Of a stretch of 64,000 bases of DNA, positions 13,601 to 28,600 are shown piece after piece (the first letter of the stretch is position 1; each line of letters begins with the position of its first letter). Origin of the DNA: Nautilus pompilius (lineage: Eukaryota; Mollusca; Cephalopoda; Nautilida; Nautilidae); assembly GCA_018389105.1 (NCBI GenBank), contig JACATO010001009.1, positions 1,635,066 through 1,699,065 on the forward strand, written 5' to 3'. The position numbers and the translations under genes were made by a program. The notes below the pieces were generated by a model. The model did not search any database, was not told where the DNA came from, and saw nothing but the letters and a program-made list of their open reading frames with translations.

Positions 13601-16600
13601 TGCCAACGGATGTTATGCTGACAAACAGATAAAATGAACAGAAAATCATATTTTACACGTTTTCTCGGATGAAATATTTTTGTCGAATATCTTAAATATA
13701 TTTTTTTAAACGTTTCAACTTCCCATTTCACTTCATTCATACAAACAGACAACAAGACTATAAATCCCTGTTATATATCTGCTAAAAATAATGACAGCCC
13801 GTCATTGAAAGCTGATGGAACGGCGTGTCAACATGCTGATGTAATAGTAGCATTGTCCGGAGCCATTTGGAGACTAGCTGATGAAATAAGGACATCACCC
13901 ATCTTGCTGCTATTGATAGACAATCTGTTGCCTGCTAGGGTCACTCTGACTGCTGCTTGCTGGTTTGCATAGAAATTCTTCCTCATCCGGAGTCCACTCA
14001 CTTTCCATGTGGGTTGGCATAACACAACAAAAGCATGGAGTTTGTTGAGACCAGCAAAGGTGGCAAGAAGCTTCTTTACATAGGCTCCGCCTATGTTATT
14101 GACAGAGAAAGAGACAGGCAAACTTACTGGAGATGTGAAAAGCAGAAAGGCTGCAGTGGGAGGCTGAAGACAATTAATGATGTCATTCAGAGTATTCCAT
14201 CAGAACACACATCCACCAGATACAGCATGCATTTATGCTCTAAAATCTGTACACAAAATGAAGCAAAGAGCTGGACAATCTGAGGAAGCTACTAGTGGCA
14301 TCATACACAATTGTACAGAAAATTTCCCTCTGAGCACAGTTGGCTTGTTGCCTAAAAAGGAAGCATTGGCACAAATAATTAGATTGTAGAGGACAACCCC
14401 TGATAGTGATGATATAAGCAAAAACCTAAAACTCACCACCAGAGGGGAACCATTTTTGGCATTTGAAAATGAACAAGTGATCATTCTAACATCATCTAAA
14501 AATCTAGACCTCTTGTCCACCAAGCCACACTGGTTGTGCGATGGCACATTAGACAGTGCACTTTTAGGAACCCAACTGTACACAGTCCACGCTATTATTA
14601 AGGAAACCCACACTCTGCCCTTAGTGTACCGTGTAATGAAGAACAAAAACGAGGACACACACATCATCATATTCAGTTACACGAAGAACGTTTGAAACAC
14701 AAATCCTGGGTCAATTACAAATGACTTTGAATGAGCAGTACTAAATAACATCAAAAGCATTTTCCAACCACCACAGATTTTGGATGCCTTTTCCACTTTG
14801 CGAAAAAATATTCAGTCTCTTGAACTGCAATGGAAAACACTTAACTGATTAGAAGTATACAGGCACTTGCCTTTGTTTCACCAAATGATGTCACTGACAC
14901 ATTTAATGCTCTGATGGCCTCTTTCGATAACGAAACAGATGAAAGAATAGCAGACTTTTTGGCCTATTTGGAGAGCACTTGGCTCAGTACTATTACTTGA
15001 GGGAGATCAAGGTCACCCACGTTTGAGATTGAAATGTGGAATGTCAAAAGCAGAGCTCAAGACAACCTGCCCCAAACCAATAATTCTCTGGAGAGCTGGC
15101 ACCAAGCTTTCAACCAATGCATAGTGATTACATACCCATCAATTTGTAGACTAAAAGAACAAGCCAGTAATGAAATTTTGACCAAGCAGGCTGCAATGGG
15201 ATTGAACACAAGACCACAAGACAAAAGGTACAACCCCATTAATAACTGCCTGAAGACACTATTTGCCAACTATGCCAATGAAGACAGACTTGCATATCTG
15301 AGGGTGACTGCTCATAATTTGTGACTGGTATGATTTTAATTCTCTATGATTCACTGCACTAAATTTCAATCATTAATTTACTACATTTCTATGGTTGTTT
15401 TAGAACATTTGTGTTGATGTGTTTGTAATAAACTACTTATGTATTATTATATTATATTTCTTATTATTGTCAGCATAATGCCCATCGGTATATTATCCAC
15501 ACATGTAAGTAACACAAAACTTGAAAAACAAATTAAATTATCCTTATAATTGTTCAAAATATTTCAGGCATGTTACCTGTAACTATTTCTATTTTATCTG
15601 TGTGTACTACCTCTTTGGTTTATTATTGAGCTTAAAACTTATCACTGATTGATCAAATGTTCAGTATTTTCTGCTTTTATTGAAAATTAAATACATTCTG
15701 CTAAATTCTCTATTCTTTGATAACCTAATTAAAAATATGGCTTTATATAAAGAGAACAAAACTAAGCAAAAAAACAACTCATCTATCTAGAAAGATCTCA
15801 ATATTTTTAGAAGAGAGATTAAGCTACAAATTCTTTTAATATTTCATATTGTGTATTATTTAGTTTTAACAAAGACATACTTAAAAATTATTTTTTCATC
15901 TTTTAAAGAGAACTGTTAATCGTTTTGACCACAAATAATGGTTAGCCAAAGTATAATTTAGATAAAAATAAATTTCAAAACCATTTTTTATTATAAACTT
16001 AAGAAAAACTCAAGCATCAGTTTTATACTGAAATAATAAGTGTATATAGTGATAAACTGAGTGAATATAAGGGTATATATAACCCAGATATAGAAAAACC
16101 TAGGAGAATATAAAAGATGGAGCAGAGAAATTTCATTCCTTTAAATTCAGTTTTTGATGGTATATTTTTGAAATAAAAATCCAAACAAGACATGGCCAGT
16201 GTTCACATCATCAAAGCCAAACGTACCCCCATGTTTTTTTACCGAGACTGAAATTACTTGGAAAATACACTGGATAGTTATTTCTAATGTATGCTAATCT
16301 ACGGTTCTAACATTTGACAGAAAAGTACATGTAATTTATCAAGGATTGGAATAGTCTTTAAATTTAAATAAAAAAACAAAATAAATGTCCCATTCCAGCA
16401 CTGATTGCATACTCTTGATGTGATATGCAGAAATAATTTTTTTCAAGTGGTTTTAATTACTTCTCTTTAAAGTAAAGCTGAGAGTACCTAAAAAGGGATT
16501 TTAGTATAAATAATCATTTTAGAAACAGGATCTAATCCATAATGGGTCAAGAGTAGAACATCTTCAGTATATTACATACAAGTGTCTTTAAATTTGAAGC

Positions 16601-19600
16601 AAAAACCATTCATCAGTTTTATATGATCAGTGAAGAAGAATGGAAACAAGATTTTCTTTAAAGCAAAGAAATCTGGTGTCTATTTTCTTTCTGGACACAG
16701 TCTGTATTATAAACTCGCTTTCACAGCTTACTTATGAAATGGTATTCTTTTGCTTTGCTTAAGAGATCCAGCCAAAAAATTCTGCCAAATAAAAATTAAG
16801 CAATTTTGTACCTTTTTTGTTGATTTTTTAACTAGTTTTTATAGGTTTCAGATAAAAGTGCACCTCCTCAGCAAAAATGAATGGATTTTTGTTAGATCAT
16901 TCAGGGATTACTTACAATCCTCTCCTGCTTCATATCTATCTTCTGCTCAATCTTTGTTTTCCTGTCTCGCACATCATCAATCTCCTGCTGCAGATTTTGC
17001 TCCAGGTCCTCAAACTCAAGCTACAGCAAGCGATGATAAAGGAATAAAAATAAAAATAAATAAAAAGTTACAAAAAAAGGTAAAAGTAATTTGTATTCAA
17101 TTATTTCAGGCTTTTGCCATTACCACATTAGTAACTGAACTTAATGTTTTGGTAATCACCTGGCACTGATCACCAGGGTTATTTAGCACACCAAAAATAA
17201 TCTTTCAGTACTGTTAGCAACAGAAAGATTGCTGGAATCTAAGTACATTAACTACTTCTAGTAATGAAAGCAAACTGGTAAAAATAAAGTCCAAATAACC
17301 TTATTTCTATATATGTTGCAAAAATCTACAAGACCTCATTCAAATGTGACTACACACGCTGTATGATAGATGTTTTAACAATAGTGCAGATTCAGACACA
17401 CCAACAATTTTTTAAAAACCCCAAAACCAGTGGGCAGGAAGTGCACACCCCAAACCCAGCATTCATCATCATGTTTTCTCTATTTTTTAATATCGGGAGA
17501 TTTTAGAGCCAGATTTGGAGATTTTTTGTACCACCTAAATATATTGGTAGCCTACTGATGAATATGGGGCAGCTAACATGTATCAAATGTGTAAAAGTTT
17601 TCAAGAACCAAGATCATTCTGAGGATAAAGTTGTCACAAAAGCAGTGGGAAAGGCAAAGACCCATGTATAACTGTGCTGAACTATATACAGGTATTAAAA
17701 CCTTGTTTATTTTTTCATTTTTGTTTATATTATTATTTTAAAAAATGAACAATCTGCTTTTAGTATGTCAAAGACTCACAATAACAGAAAGAGTATTAAT
17801 TAATTAACCAAATGACCCTTACCTTAGCCTCTTGGGCATTTTTCATAAAGATTTCATACTGTTTGTTAAGTTTATTCAAAAATTGCTTATAGGTTCCATC
17901 AGTGAAAGGACCGCGGCAGAACCCTACAAACAAATAATTCATTTAGTTTACAGACAAAAAGATATGGATATCATAATTTGAACATTATAGGCTTCACACA
18001 TGCATGTTTATTTCACAAATAGTGTACAATAAATGTATAAAAAATTAGTTTCAGTATTTTGCATGAGCAATTTCTTGCATTGTGTAGACATTCCTTTTGT
18101 GAAATAAACTGTCTATCAAGATGCTCCCTCCATGGGTGCTCAATAGGGATTGCTGCAATCCATACCAAATCTTCCAAGATGTAGTGCATATGCATACATT
18201 GTTATTCTATCCATCAATAAATGTAAGATCCAACTTACTTCCTACCAAATACCTGCTCAAATTATTGCTCCAAATCAACCATATTTGGCTCAAATGTAAC
18301 ACAAACCTGTCTCCAACAACTGTATGTCCAAAAGTGAACTAGTAAAAGTTTTAGACTTGTCGATGAAGAGTATGAATGGCACATATACAAAGAGCATGCC
18401 AATATACATACTGCACCTGTTAAGGCAATGTGGCCTTTATGTACACCTGTCACTAATGGTTTTGTCAAACAATTTTCCAGTATACCCATTTTATGCAGGA
18501 ACCATGCCATGGCAGTGATGTTGGTGCTGCAACAGCTGAAACAAGATGTTGGCAGTTGCTGCAATTCTGCTGAATGTAATACAAGCAGATTTGTGTTTAG
18601 TGATTACTTACACCTTCCTCCCCACACATATTTGGTCAAATCACAATATGTATGAATGGCAAAAACAGATGAGTAAATATCTTGGCTAACATGCATTTTT
18701 GGTAGCACATTTTATAGTGGTGATAATGTGGTTAGATAGATAAATCACAAAACTAACCCATTTCTTGAAGCTCTGTTTTGGAAAGGCATTTATATTGTTA
18801 TTATTATGGCAAAGACCTGCATGCTCTGTCTGTGAATATGAATGAATGAATGAGACAGATAATAACCAAAACTGCTTATGATTTATAACATTATCAAAGT
18901 ATTAAAATTATACTGAGAAAATCAGTTGAACAGTAGCAAAACAGCAATATCAGAAATGTGTGGCATCATAATTACATAGCAAAATTTCAAGCATGGTTAA
19001 AACATTTACAAATTAGTTATCTTGTTCCAAAAAGGTCTCTATTGTTGACAAATGTGTCCAACGTAGGAACCAATATCTAAAGTCCAAGAGAAGTTATGCA
19101 CTTGATGTGTAGTAGCTCTGTGTATAAGAAAGTTTGGATTTGATCATCACTAAAAGCAGTGGAAAAGAAAATGCCATCAAAATGTGAACTTTCCTAAATA
19201 ATAATTGCTTGTGCAATTTTATTGTACCGAATACTGAAAAAGTATCATAATATTCCTGGTATACATATGTATGAAGTCTTTTTTGGTGGGTGTTGCTACT
19301 GTACTGGAATTTCTCAACTAGTGATGTTTCAGCAATGTTTCCTGACACTGATTTAAGCATAGTCCAGGAAAATTGTCTGCTAGTGTTAGTTTCATCAGTA
19401 AGATTCTACAAATGTTTTTAAAACTGCTACAGTAGTCAATCAGAGATAATCATCTGCTCCACTGGCCAAGAGATTTTGAAGAGAGGAGGGAGAGCCAATG
19501 ACCAGGTTTGCACTTACACCATGTATATCACCAATAAAGTATCAAAAGTACTCTATATGTAAAACTGGATCACTGTAGTTTCAAGCTAGACAAATATGTG

Positions 19601-22600
19601 ATAAATGTAGCTGAGGTATACATATGCACATTTATATCAGATTAAGGAGAACAAAATTCAAAGTTTAACAAAATCAGCAGCAGGACATTAAACAAAATAG
19701 AGATTTTCAAACAAAGCCTAGTCAAGGATTAGTCTAAAAATTTCCATTTGGTTTGAAGTTATGTCTCTTATTCAAATAGATATTATAGGAGTCAAACCAT
19801 CCCCTGGTCATTTAGATCTCTCACACGTCTGTTAATATTCTAAACTGTCAAAATACAGAAACAGATTAACTAAATTCGTCACACACCTTACCATTCTTTT
19901 AGTGATAAAATCTAGGTATATTTTCATTCTCTTCTCTAAAAAAAAATCATTTACCAAGTGACAATACTTGGCTTGGGTTGTTTAATTTGTAAAAATTTAA
20001 GATTTGTTAGTATGTCCACAGAAACACTACTCTAATATTTTTACCTTCAAATTGATACTCTCCAGCCAATTTTCTTATAAGTGAATCTCTCTTCTGAATA
20101 TTCTCTTTATTTACCTGTTGAAAGAGAAGTTTTTATTTTTTGAACTTGTTATTCAGGATAATCAATTAGTAAAAAGCAACAAAGGTTTTATAAACTTTAA
20201 ATTTAGTGCCAGTCAAACAACTTATTGTGAGTAAAATTTCATTTATTCAAGTCACCATCTCAATCTACAGACTAACACCAATGTGGAACCAGTCAGTATC
20301 ATATACTGAAATATTGTCTTTGTTGAGCAACTACTGGTGAACAGAATTTCTCACAGCATTCTCACACTGTCCACTAGTCTCTGATGTTCTGAGACTTATG
20401 TGATCCCACCATGCACAAACTTTACATTAATCAAGGTTACTACTAATCATCTTTATGGTTTAACTCTCACTCAACTCGAACTGTGTCCATTTGCCAAATA
20501 AGTTCAACCTTCTGTGTACTGTTTTCATTAACAGCTCCTGCCAGTTGCCCATGGCAAGGTCTATCTCAGAGTTGTTTCTCCACTTTTCACACAATTCATA
20601 CAGCACTAATCATCAATGCATGTGTCCATACAGATTCATCACACAATGATGAATCTCAATCAGTAAAATCTACTCAGCTGTGAGATGCTCAAATTACTAA
20701 TCTACTTAACATATGGATCAAGCATTTTAAACTGCTGTAATATGTTATCTCCAGGTGAATAAAAGAAATGAAACTTTCAGAATAGCAGCAGCATATAAAA
20801 AAGACATTTTGTGTATGATTTTTATTACCATATCACTCAACATTTATCACAAAATAAATAGGTATTATTAGGTCGTTACAAAAGTTTTGTTGGTTTTTAT
20901 ATTATATTAATTTGGGGTTCATTTTTGCATGCTTGAGGTTTATATAGATAGGTTATATATTGTTTTGTAGTGTGTGCTTTGGCATACATTTGGCAAAGCC
21001 TACCTTCTTAAAAATCATACAATGGATATTTGTTTCGGGGTTCTGAGTAAAGCATGGATAGAGAAATGTTTTTGTGTCATTTTGCTTCATGAGTTCAAAC
21101 GGGTCACAAGCGAGCGAGGCAACCAGTGACATTAAGCAAGCATGGGGCGAGGACACAGTGAATGAGCACACAGTACAATGATGTTTTGCAAAGTTTCAAT
21201 CGGGAGGTGAGAGGTTCGAAGATAAAAAACATAGCAGATGTCCTTCTAGCTGTGATGACTACCATCTGAAAGCCTCGGTTGAAGCCGATCCAAGAAAAAC
21301 AGTGCGAGAAATTGCTCAAGAGCTTGACGTAAGCCCTGAAACTGTTTCTGGCCAGGTGAAAAAGTTTGACAAGTGGGTGCCTCACGAGTTGAAACACAAC
21401 AACAAAATTGTTGACTGGAGATCTGCTCTTCACTTGTCATGAGAAACAAAATCCATCACAGCTGAAAGGTACTGTCATGAATTAAATGTTGTTCATCAGA
21501 AAATTTCCCAACGGCAGCTGGCATTGTTGAATCGAGAGGCCCAATCCTGCTCCACGACAATGCTCATCCTCATATTGCATAAGTGACTCTTCAGAAATAA
21601 ACATGTTGAGGTACAAAATTCTCACTCACCCAGTCTATTTACCAGACCTTTCTCTCAACTTTTCAAGCAACTCGACAGCTTCCTTTGTATGAAATCCTCC
21701 AACCAAGCAGCAAATGAAACAGCCTTCCAACAGTTTATCAACTCCATAAATCCAGATTTTTTTTTTCAAAATGTTATAAATGCACTTGCACAAGTGCACT
21801 GATTATAATGGAACTTACTTTGATAAATAAACTTCACGTTCAGAAACGATACGAAGTCTCATTGTTGCAGTAAAAAAAAAATCAACAAAACTTTTGTAAC
21901 AACTTAATACCTTTGGGTGCCCATTGTATGTATATATATATATAGAGACTATATGCAAAATTGATGTACCTGGATGAAATAATATTTTAGTTTGTTTCTG
22001 ATTTACTGGAAAAAGATCCACAATGAGAAAATAATTTCGATCTCTAATATTGATTAAAATCAAATCGGACATTTGCTTGTAACATGTAAAAGCAACAAAT
22101 ATTTTCACATGTTATCAGAAATTTGAAAGCTACTGGGTAAGACAAATTTGTAATTTCGTGTGATTAAAGCTTGACTTTGGTTGGAATGTCATGCATTTGT
22201 TTTGTTTCAATCTATTCAAATCATAAACATTACCAATAACGACAAACCAAAAAAATGTGTATAATAAATGGAAAGACATGGATCGTTTTTGTGCTCTATC
22301 CTTAATGCACAAAGGAACAGAATATGACAGATGCAGATTTTAAATATTAAATCATGAATAATCCAGCCTGGAAAAATGTTAGGTTGGTTCATCCACAACT
22401 TAAAAGTGAAAACATTTCTGAATGAATACTGCCCATACTTGTCCTCAACAACTGTATAATGGAAGCTTCAAAGAGAAACCATTTATCCAATTCTTCATTT
22501 TTTTAATCGTCCTCTGGCAGCACTTGACAATTATTTAAGTAACAGTTTAAATTTACTGAGATAAACCTGATATAGATAAGTTATTAACAAGAAATATTTT

Positions 22601-25600
22601 AGTTCTGGAGTAAGTAAAGTCAATTAATTTCTCAGAATTCAGTGTTCCTGTCCCTAATGATTTTCCTTTCAATATTCATTAGTAAATTTACTTTTTTTAA
22701 ATTTCTTTTTAGAAGAGGGTATGACATATAGTGAAGGATCTTATATTGAGAAGCATCAATAGAGCTAAAGAAATTCAGGTAAAATCTAAAAGCTACGACA
22801 TGGAGGCAGCAAACCAGAACAGGAACTTTGGGTATAGGTGAAACTCACTTCGGCTTCCTGTTCTAACTTGCCCAGATCTAGCAGCAGCCTGGATTCATAT
22901 TGAGAAGCATCAATAGAGCTAAAGAAATTCAGGTAAAATCTAAAAGCTACCACATGGAGGCAGCAAACCAGAACAGGAACATTGGGTATAGGTGAAACTC
23001 ACTTCGGCTTCCTGTTCTAACTTGCCCAGATCTAGCAGCAGCTCAGATTCAGTTTTCTGCAAATTATCTGCCTTACTGATCAGTCTCTCTTGCTTGAACT
23101 CAAGCTGAAAAATGACAAGGTGAAAACTCATGAAACTATACTTATCTTTAGGTAAGAGAAACAAATATTCAGAAAAAAAGAGAATAGTAGTTCTTTTGAA
23201 ACAACAACATTCTGCTCAAACCTACAATCAAAGATACCACAGAGTCGGTTCTGTAAGTATAGGAAAGACCCTGTTTACATTTGAAGTATAGGACTATATT
23301 CTGTACTGTAAAGAAAAGATAAGAAAATCTAGAACAAGTTTATCCAAAACAGTTGAGTCTGCCCAGTTAAATTTGTTCACATTTGTGAAATCTAACAGAC
23401 AAGTTTGAGATTAAGAAGCAGGTTGTTTCTTATTGCCCCTCAGAGCAGCAATGTGTCAATCAGGACCAGATACCCTTTCTATGAAGAAACTAAAATAAAA
23501 TCACAACGGTAACAAACCTCGACCTGTAAGTCTTCCATCTCTGCTAACTTGCTCTGAAATTCATTCAACGTGCTTTGAAGTTTGTTGGTGGAACCTGCAA
23601 TACAGAAAAGAACATCAGCATAGCTTCTGAGGCAGCCTGACACAATCCTAACAGCATAAATAACATTGGCAGGTTTGCTCGAGAACAAAACTCATACTCT
23701 GCAAAGCGATAATTCTAACTTCCCACAACCTCAACATACTTTTACTTTACAAACAGGAGTTATGTAGAATGGAAGAAAGTTATTAACTACGTAGCTTGCC
23801 ATCTAGATGTCAAATACACACCTCAAATATGTAAATTTTGTCTCTAAATACATACATTTATGGCAGCTGCTAAACTAATATGGCAAGTCACTGAACTTTA
23901 TCACTAGAACACAATCTGAAATGAATTCCTTATCTGCAGGAGATTTTCAGTGATAAAAGTAAAATGATTATTTTAAGTCAGCAGAGCAGGCAGCTTTAAA
24001 CAAAACCTCAGCTAGTCTGTTTTTTTTACAAATATTTATACTGTTCCGCTTCCGGTATTTGTTCAGGTGGAGACTACTAAATAGCTACTAGCGCTACTAA
24101 TGCCTAACCAATAACATCTCTTATTTGGCACATAACGTTACACAAACTGTCAGAGAAATTATTTATCATTATACAATCCTCATCAGAAATTTTAAAATTT
24201 CAATTGTGCCACAATGAAAACACCTCTGTCCATAAATCAGACTATTACTAATAAAAAATGGTTAAATGTCCTAAAACATTTTCTAAGACATCTTATCACC
24301 TCAACCGAGATCCTACTGACTTCGAAACACACTTTACAGGGAAATTTGTCCTTTTCTTCTACTAGTGTATACTAGTGCATACATTTTATTATGAAATATA
24401 CAGTGTTGGCCAAAATTACTACTTCCCAAAATATTTTACATTTTTTTTATTCAAGTGTAATTATATCCACAACTTAGGACATTTATTTTGTTGAAATAAA
24501 AGTCAAAACAATATTTTGGGGTGATGTCACTGCTTTATTACTGCTCAACCAACTTCACAAGAGAAAGAATGTACCCTAAAAAATATTGAAACTGTAACAA
24601 GAAATGAACACAATATCTGGTAGGTTATGTGATAATTATGCCCACCAGTGTATGTCTGGTATTTTTACTGAGGTCTTGTGACATTTTCTAGTAAGGAGCT
24701 CATTACAAAACTTCCCCAGGTAAAGAGCTTTGGATGCAATGTAGAGGGGTTTCTTTGAGTGGGGGGGGGGGGTGACACTATTCAGGTTTTTAATCCAACC
24801 TCCAATCTATTTATCTCAATTTGTATAAATCAAAGCACACAAGCACCCGCTAACTACAAGTTTAGATCTCTCCACTAATGTATACATAAACCAGACGGTA
24901 CCCGAACAAATAGCCAACAAAACCACCCCAAAAAAGTCGATAAAAGCACAAGAAATAACCTGGAGAAAAAAAACAAACAAAAAGCTGAAGTACCTTGAAA
25001 TTCATTTTTAATATTTTTCTGAAGCTCTTCAATTGCCTTTTCCAGCTGTTTCTTTTCACCAGATAATTTTTCTGAAAAGTAAATATAAAACAGTTTCTAT
25101 TGCCACACTTTTTTTTAAAGTTTATGTGGTTTGGAGAAATTTTTGCCTGCAGTAGATAAAGCAAATGTCCCATTTCACTTGTTAATACTAGTTTAGCTAT
25201 AACATCATAGGGCAGGAGTCTTTAATTTTCACACTGGCTGTATTTGGCTGGACCTCTTAACAAGATGAGGTGGATAATGCATATGGTTAATTACCCACAA
25301 ACATTTGCCATTAAAAAAATAATAATATTTACTAGGTTTGCCATCTGCTCACAAACCTTACGGGGAAGAGGAAAAGAGAAAGAAAACTGCTTCTTGACAA
25401 AAATAGTATTGCAGAAAATGTAAATCAAAATTTAATTAATTTAGATTTTTGATTACTTGATATGATGAGTGTTGTTTTTTTCCTTTATTTAGAAACAACA
25501 GTAATGAAACCATTCATTTTCAGTAAACTGTTCTACAAAATATTTTACTCAAAATTGATCAATCTAATTTTGGTCTAAACCCTTCATATTTTATATTACA

Positions 25601-28600
25601 TATGTACGTAAACTTTACTATACAGTCTTACAAGTTTACTGGTCGTTGTTTCAATTGCCGGTACGAAGAGCATTTCTCAGTTGTCCAGGTACCTTTCTTC
25701 CTGTAACAGTTCCGTCGAAGAACTGTGGACCACCAATTCCATCAGACGATATCCTCCCAGGACAGTTATTCCAGGCTGGTTCAATTGGGACTTGATTCGT
25801 AACTGGATAAGACTGTATAGTAACTTTACGACACCCTGTATATTAATTATACTGTACCCTAGTTTCAGGAGAACACAACATTTTTTAATCTAATAAGAGC
25901 ACTGCATGAAATATCGAGTTTCCAATTATGAAAGCAAATGAAAACTGAATCCATCTCAGTAGTTTCTGCTTGTGCAATCTGCACATTGCCACGTTTCCAG
26001 ATGATATCTGAAATAAACACCTGATATTCATGCAGTGAACTCAAAGGTTTCTGAACAATCAGATTTATAAAAGGTTGAGTTTGATACAGCAAATTTACCA
26101 ATGTCATTTGAAAAGTTTATGAGCTTGGCTTGTATGGACAGGGATTGTCAAGCTTTTCCTGAAAAGAAAATTATACAGAGATGGATGCAGATAATGTCAA
26201 ATTATCGCTGCTACAAAAATTTTTGTCAGTGAAAAGTTCATGAGCTGACTCACCCAGGTAGGCTAATAAAAAAAGGGAGGGATGATGCCCAAAAATTACT
26301 TTAACTTACTGATATTATACTATTTAAACCTACATTTCAAAAATCAGTTTACCATCAAGTTCTCCAATAAAATGCAGTTCTATTCAGCTCTTCTTTTGAT
26401 GTTGGAGTTATTCTCAGCTGAGAGGTCATGCCAGCTATTAATAAACAAAACTACTGAAAACCATCAAAATTAATTACTATATAACTTCTGACAGCCAGTT
26501 TAGATTAGAACTCATATTGTGCAAGTCCTAATATTACTGATGTGTAAAACCCCTTTTCCTCAAATGTAAATCACATCTTTAAGTAGTTACACCCGCTTTA
26601 ACAACATAACTTGACATGGTCATTAGTCACCAAATTCAATGAAACAACTGTGAGATTATAAACTACAAGAAATGTTGACAAAAGAGAATTTTGAAGACAG
26701 GAACATAAAAAGTTTGCTGAAACAATAAAATTAGATCCCTCAAGTGGTGATAAAAGCTCACATAAAAAGCACCGTAGATAAATTCTCATAACAATAAATT
26801 TTATTCAGTAATTTGAGGGGTAAATAAAAAAAAGTTTAGGTTCAATTCTAATCTTGCTGTAAGGGCCACCAAGGGTCTGTGGGAATGAATTTACTCAAAA
26901 TAATATATGGCAGCATCTGCTCACAGTATGAGGGAAAGATAGCAGAGTCTAAGTGGAGGCTTGAAACTTACCTCAACTGGCTGCAACTTGCCTTAATGTT
27001 CCTATGGATTTTTCCAATTCTTTATGTTAGCTTGGTCGGCTTCTAGATTTTTTTTAGCTGTAAAAACAAACACACACACAATCACAGGAAATCAGTTTTT
27101 TAAAAATCAGATCAGTGTTTCTACAAAGCTAAATTAAACAATATCAAAAACCATGAAAAATTTTTGTTTTAAATGAAAGAAAAATTAGTTTGACTGTGTG
27201 CATGATAATGTTTATAACTTGTTCAGTCAATCTAATCTCTTTTCTTTCCAAGAACAGTAAAAATCTACTGAAAAAACAAATGTTCATCCATCCCCCTTCC
27301 TCTATCTCTTTCTTTTTCTCTCTTTCTAAAAGCATTAAAACTAGCAAAAAATATCACACATCCACTAAACAACTCACCTCACACGCCTTCTGCTTGTACT
27401 CCTTCAGGTATTTGATATCACGCCTGTACAACTTCACATTGGCATCCTGAAAGATGTACAAAAAATAATACATAGCATAAAAAGGGCAAAGACAAGATTA
27501 AAGTTATTACGTTTAAATTGCCTTATCCTCAAGCAAACTTAGATTTCCTCAGTTTGAAAATTTAGGTAATAACTTTCTTAGAAATATAGAAAGTGGAAAA
27601 CATTAGCATTATTATATCAATAAGTTAAATGAAAATTGAAAGTGAGCGTAGTAAACCAAGAGGGGCACAGGTATGTTAAAACTATACAAACAGTTAGGGT
27701 TCTAGTTCCTCTGTACAAATCACTAATCAGATCCATCCTGGAGTAGGCAGACCAGGCACAGAATCCTCACCACTTTGTTTCATTGAATATTCAAAGACAA
27801 TTCTAATAGAATGATCTGATGTGTCAGCAGTTATAGTCAAGAAAGAGTACAAAAGTCTGGAATGTCTGGTTTGAGTAATAGCATTTTAAAAGAGACATGA
27901 CAGAAAAATTCAAAATCTTCTTCAGGTGAAAAAGCATCTATTAAAGGAATTAGCTACCTCAGGCTGATGCTCAAGGTGATCATGCACAAGCAGGCGAACA
28001 CACCCACACACAATCAGATTGTGTTTTAAAATCTTGTTTTTAACAGTTGAGTGAACACTTTCTCTACCTTAACATCTCAACTTTGAGTTACAGGCCAGTT
28101 TGACTTAACGTTTGCTAAAACAGACAGAGAGAAATAAACCAGAGCCATACCAAATTAACACATAATGGATGTCTAAAAACTAAAATGAAAAAAAAAAACT
28201 TTTTTAATTCATAGTTGACAAAATCAGATTACTATTTACTATTAAACTAACAGTTTTGCATACTATTATACACTGGAACTTTATAATGTTAATTTTTGTT
28301 TGAGTTCCATCTTTGTATGGCAAAAAGTACCCTTCACTTTGCTTTCTTTTTTATTAAACACTAGTGCAATATTCGCAGTTCGGTCAGTCTCATTTTCCAG
28401 AATATTCTCTTATCACTGCTTATGAGGCATAGGCTCAGTTTCGTATATTCTTCTGTAGTTATGAGCATCTAACTATGCCATTCATTGTTGAAAAGATATG
28501 TTGTTGAGTTTCTGTAAGTTGAGAACTAAAGAGCAGTGCTTGGCAACGAGGATTTAGACTTTTTTACGGGAGAGGAAGCAGAAAGAAACTTATAGACACA

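Larger units (their letters stand above)
20115..23002 (-). other. RAD50 intron 12
   Basis: Intron of 2888 bp. It begins (right end) with the 154-bp duplication of the exon 12 end and contains the mariner element at 20868-21907. The rest is AT-rich. Confidence 0.7.
23595..24993 (-). other. RAD50 intron 10
   Basis: Intron of 1399 bp. It holds a Tc1/mariner-type MITE at 24399-24652 and a run of 12 G at 24761-24772. Confidence 0.7.

Noticed and set aside
14233-14670. 145-codon minus-strand ORF
   Set aside because: Antisense shadow of the MULE/FLYWCH pseudogene, which has recognisable domains on the plus strand.
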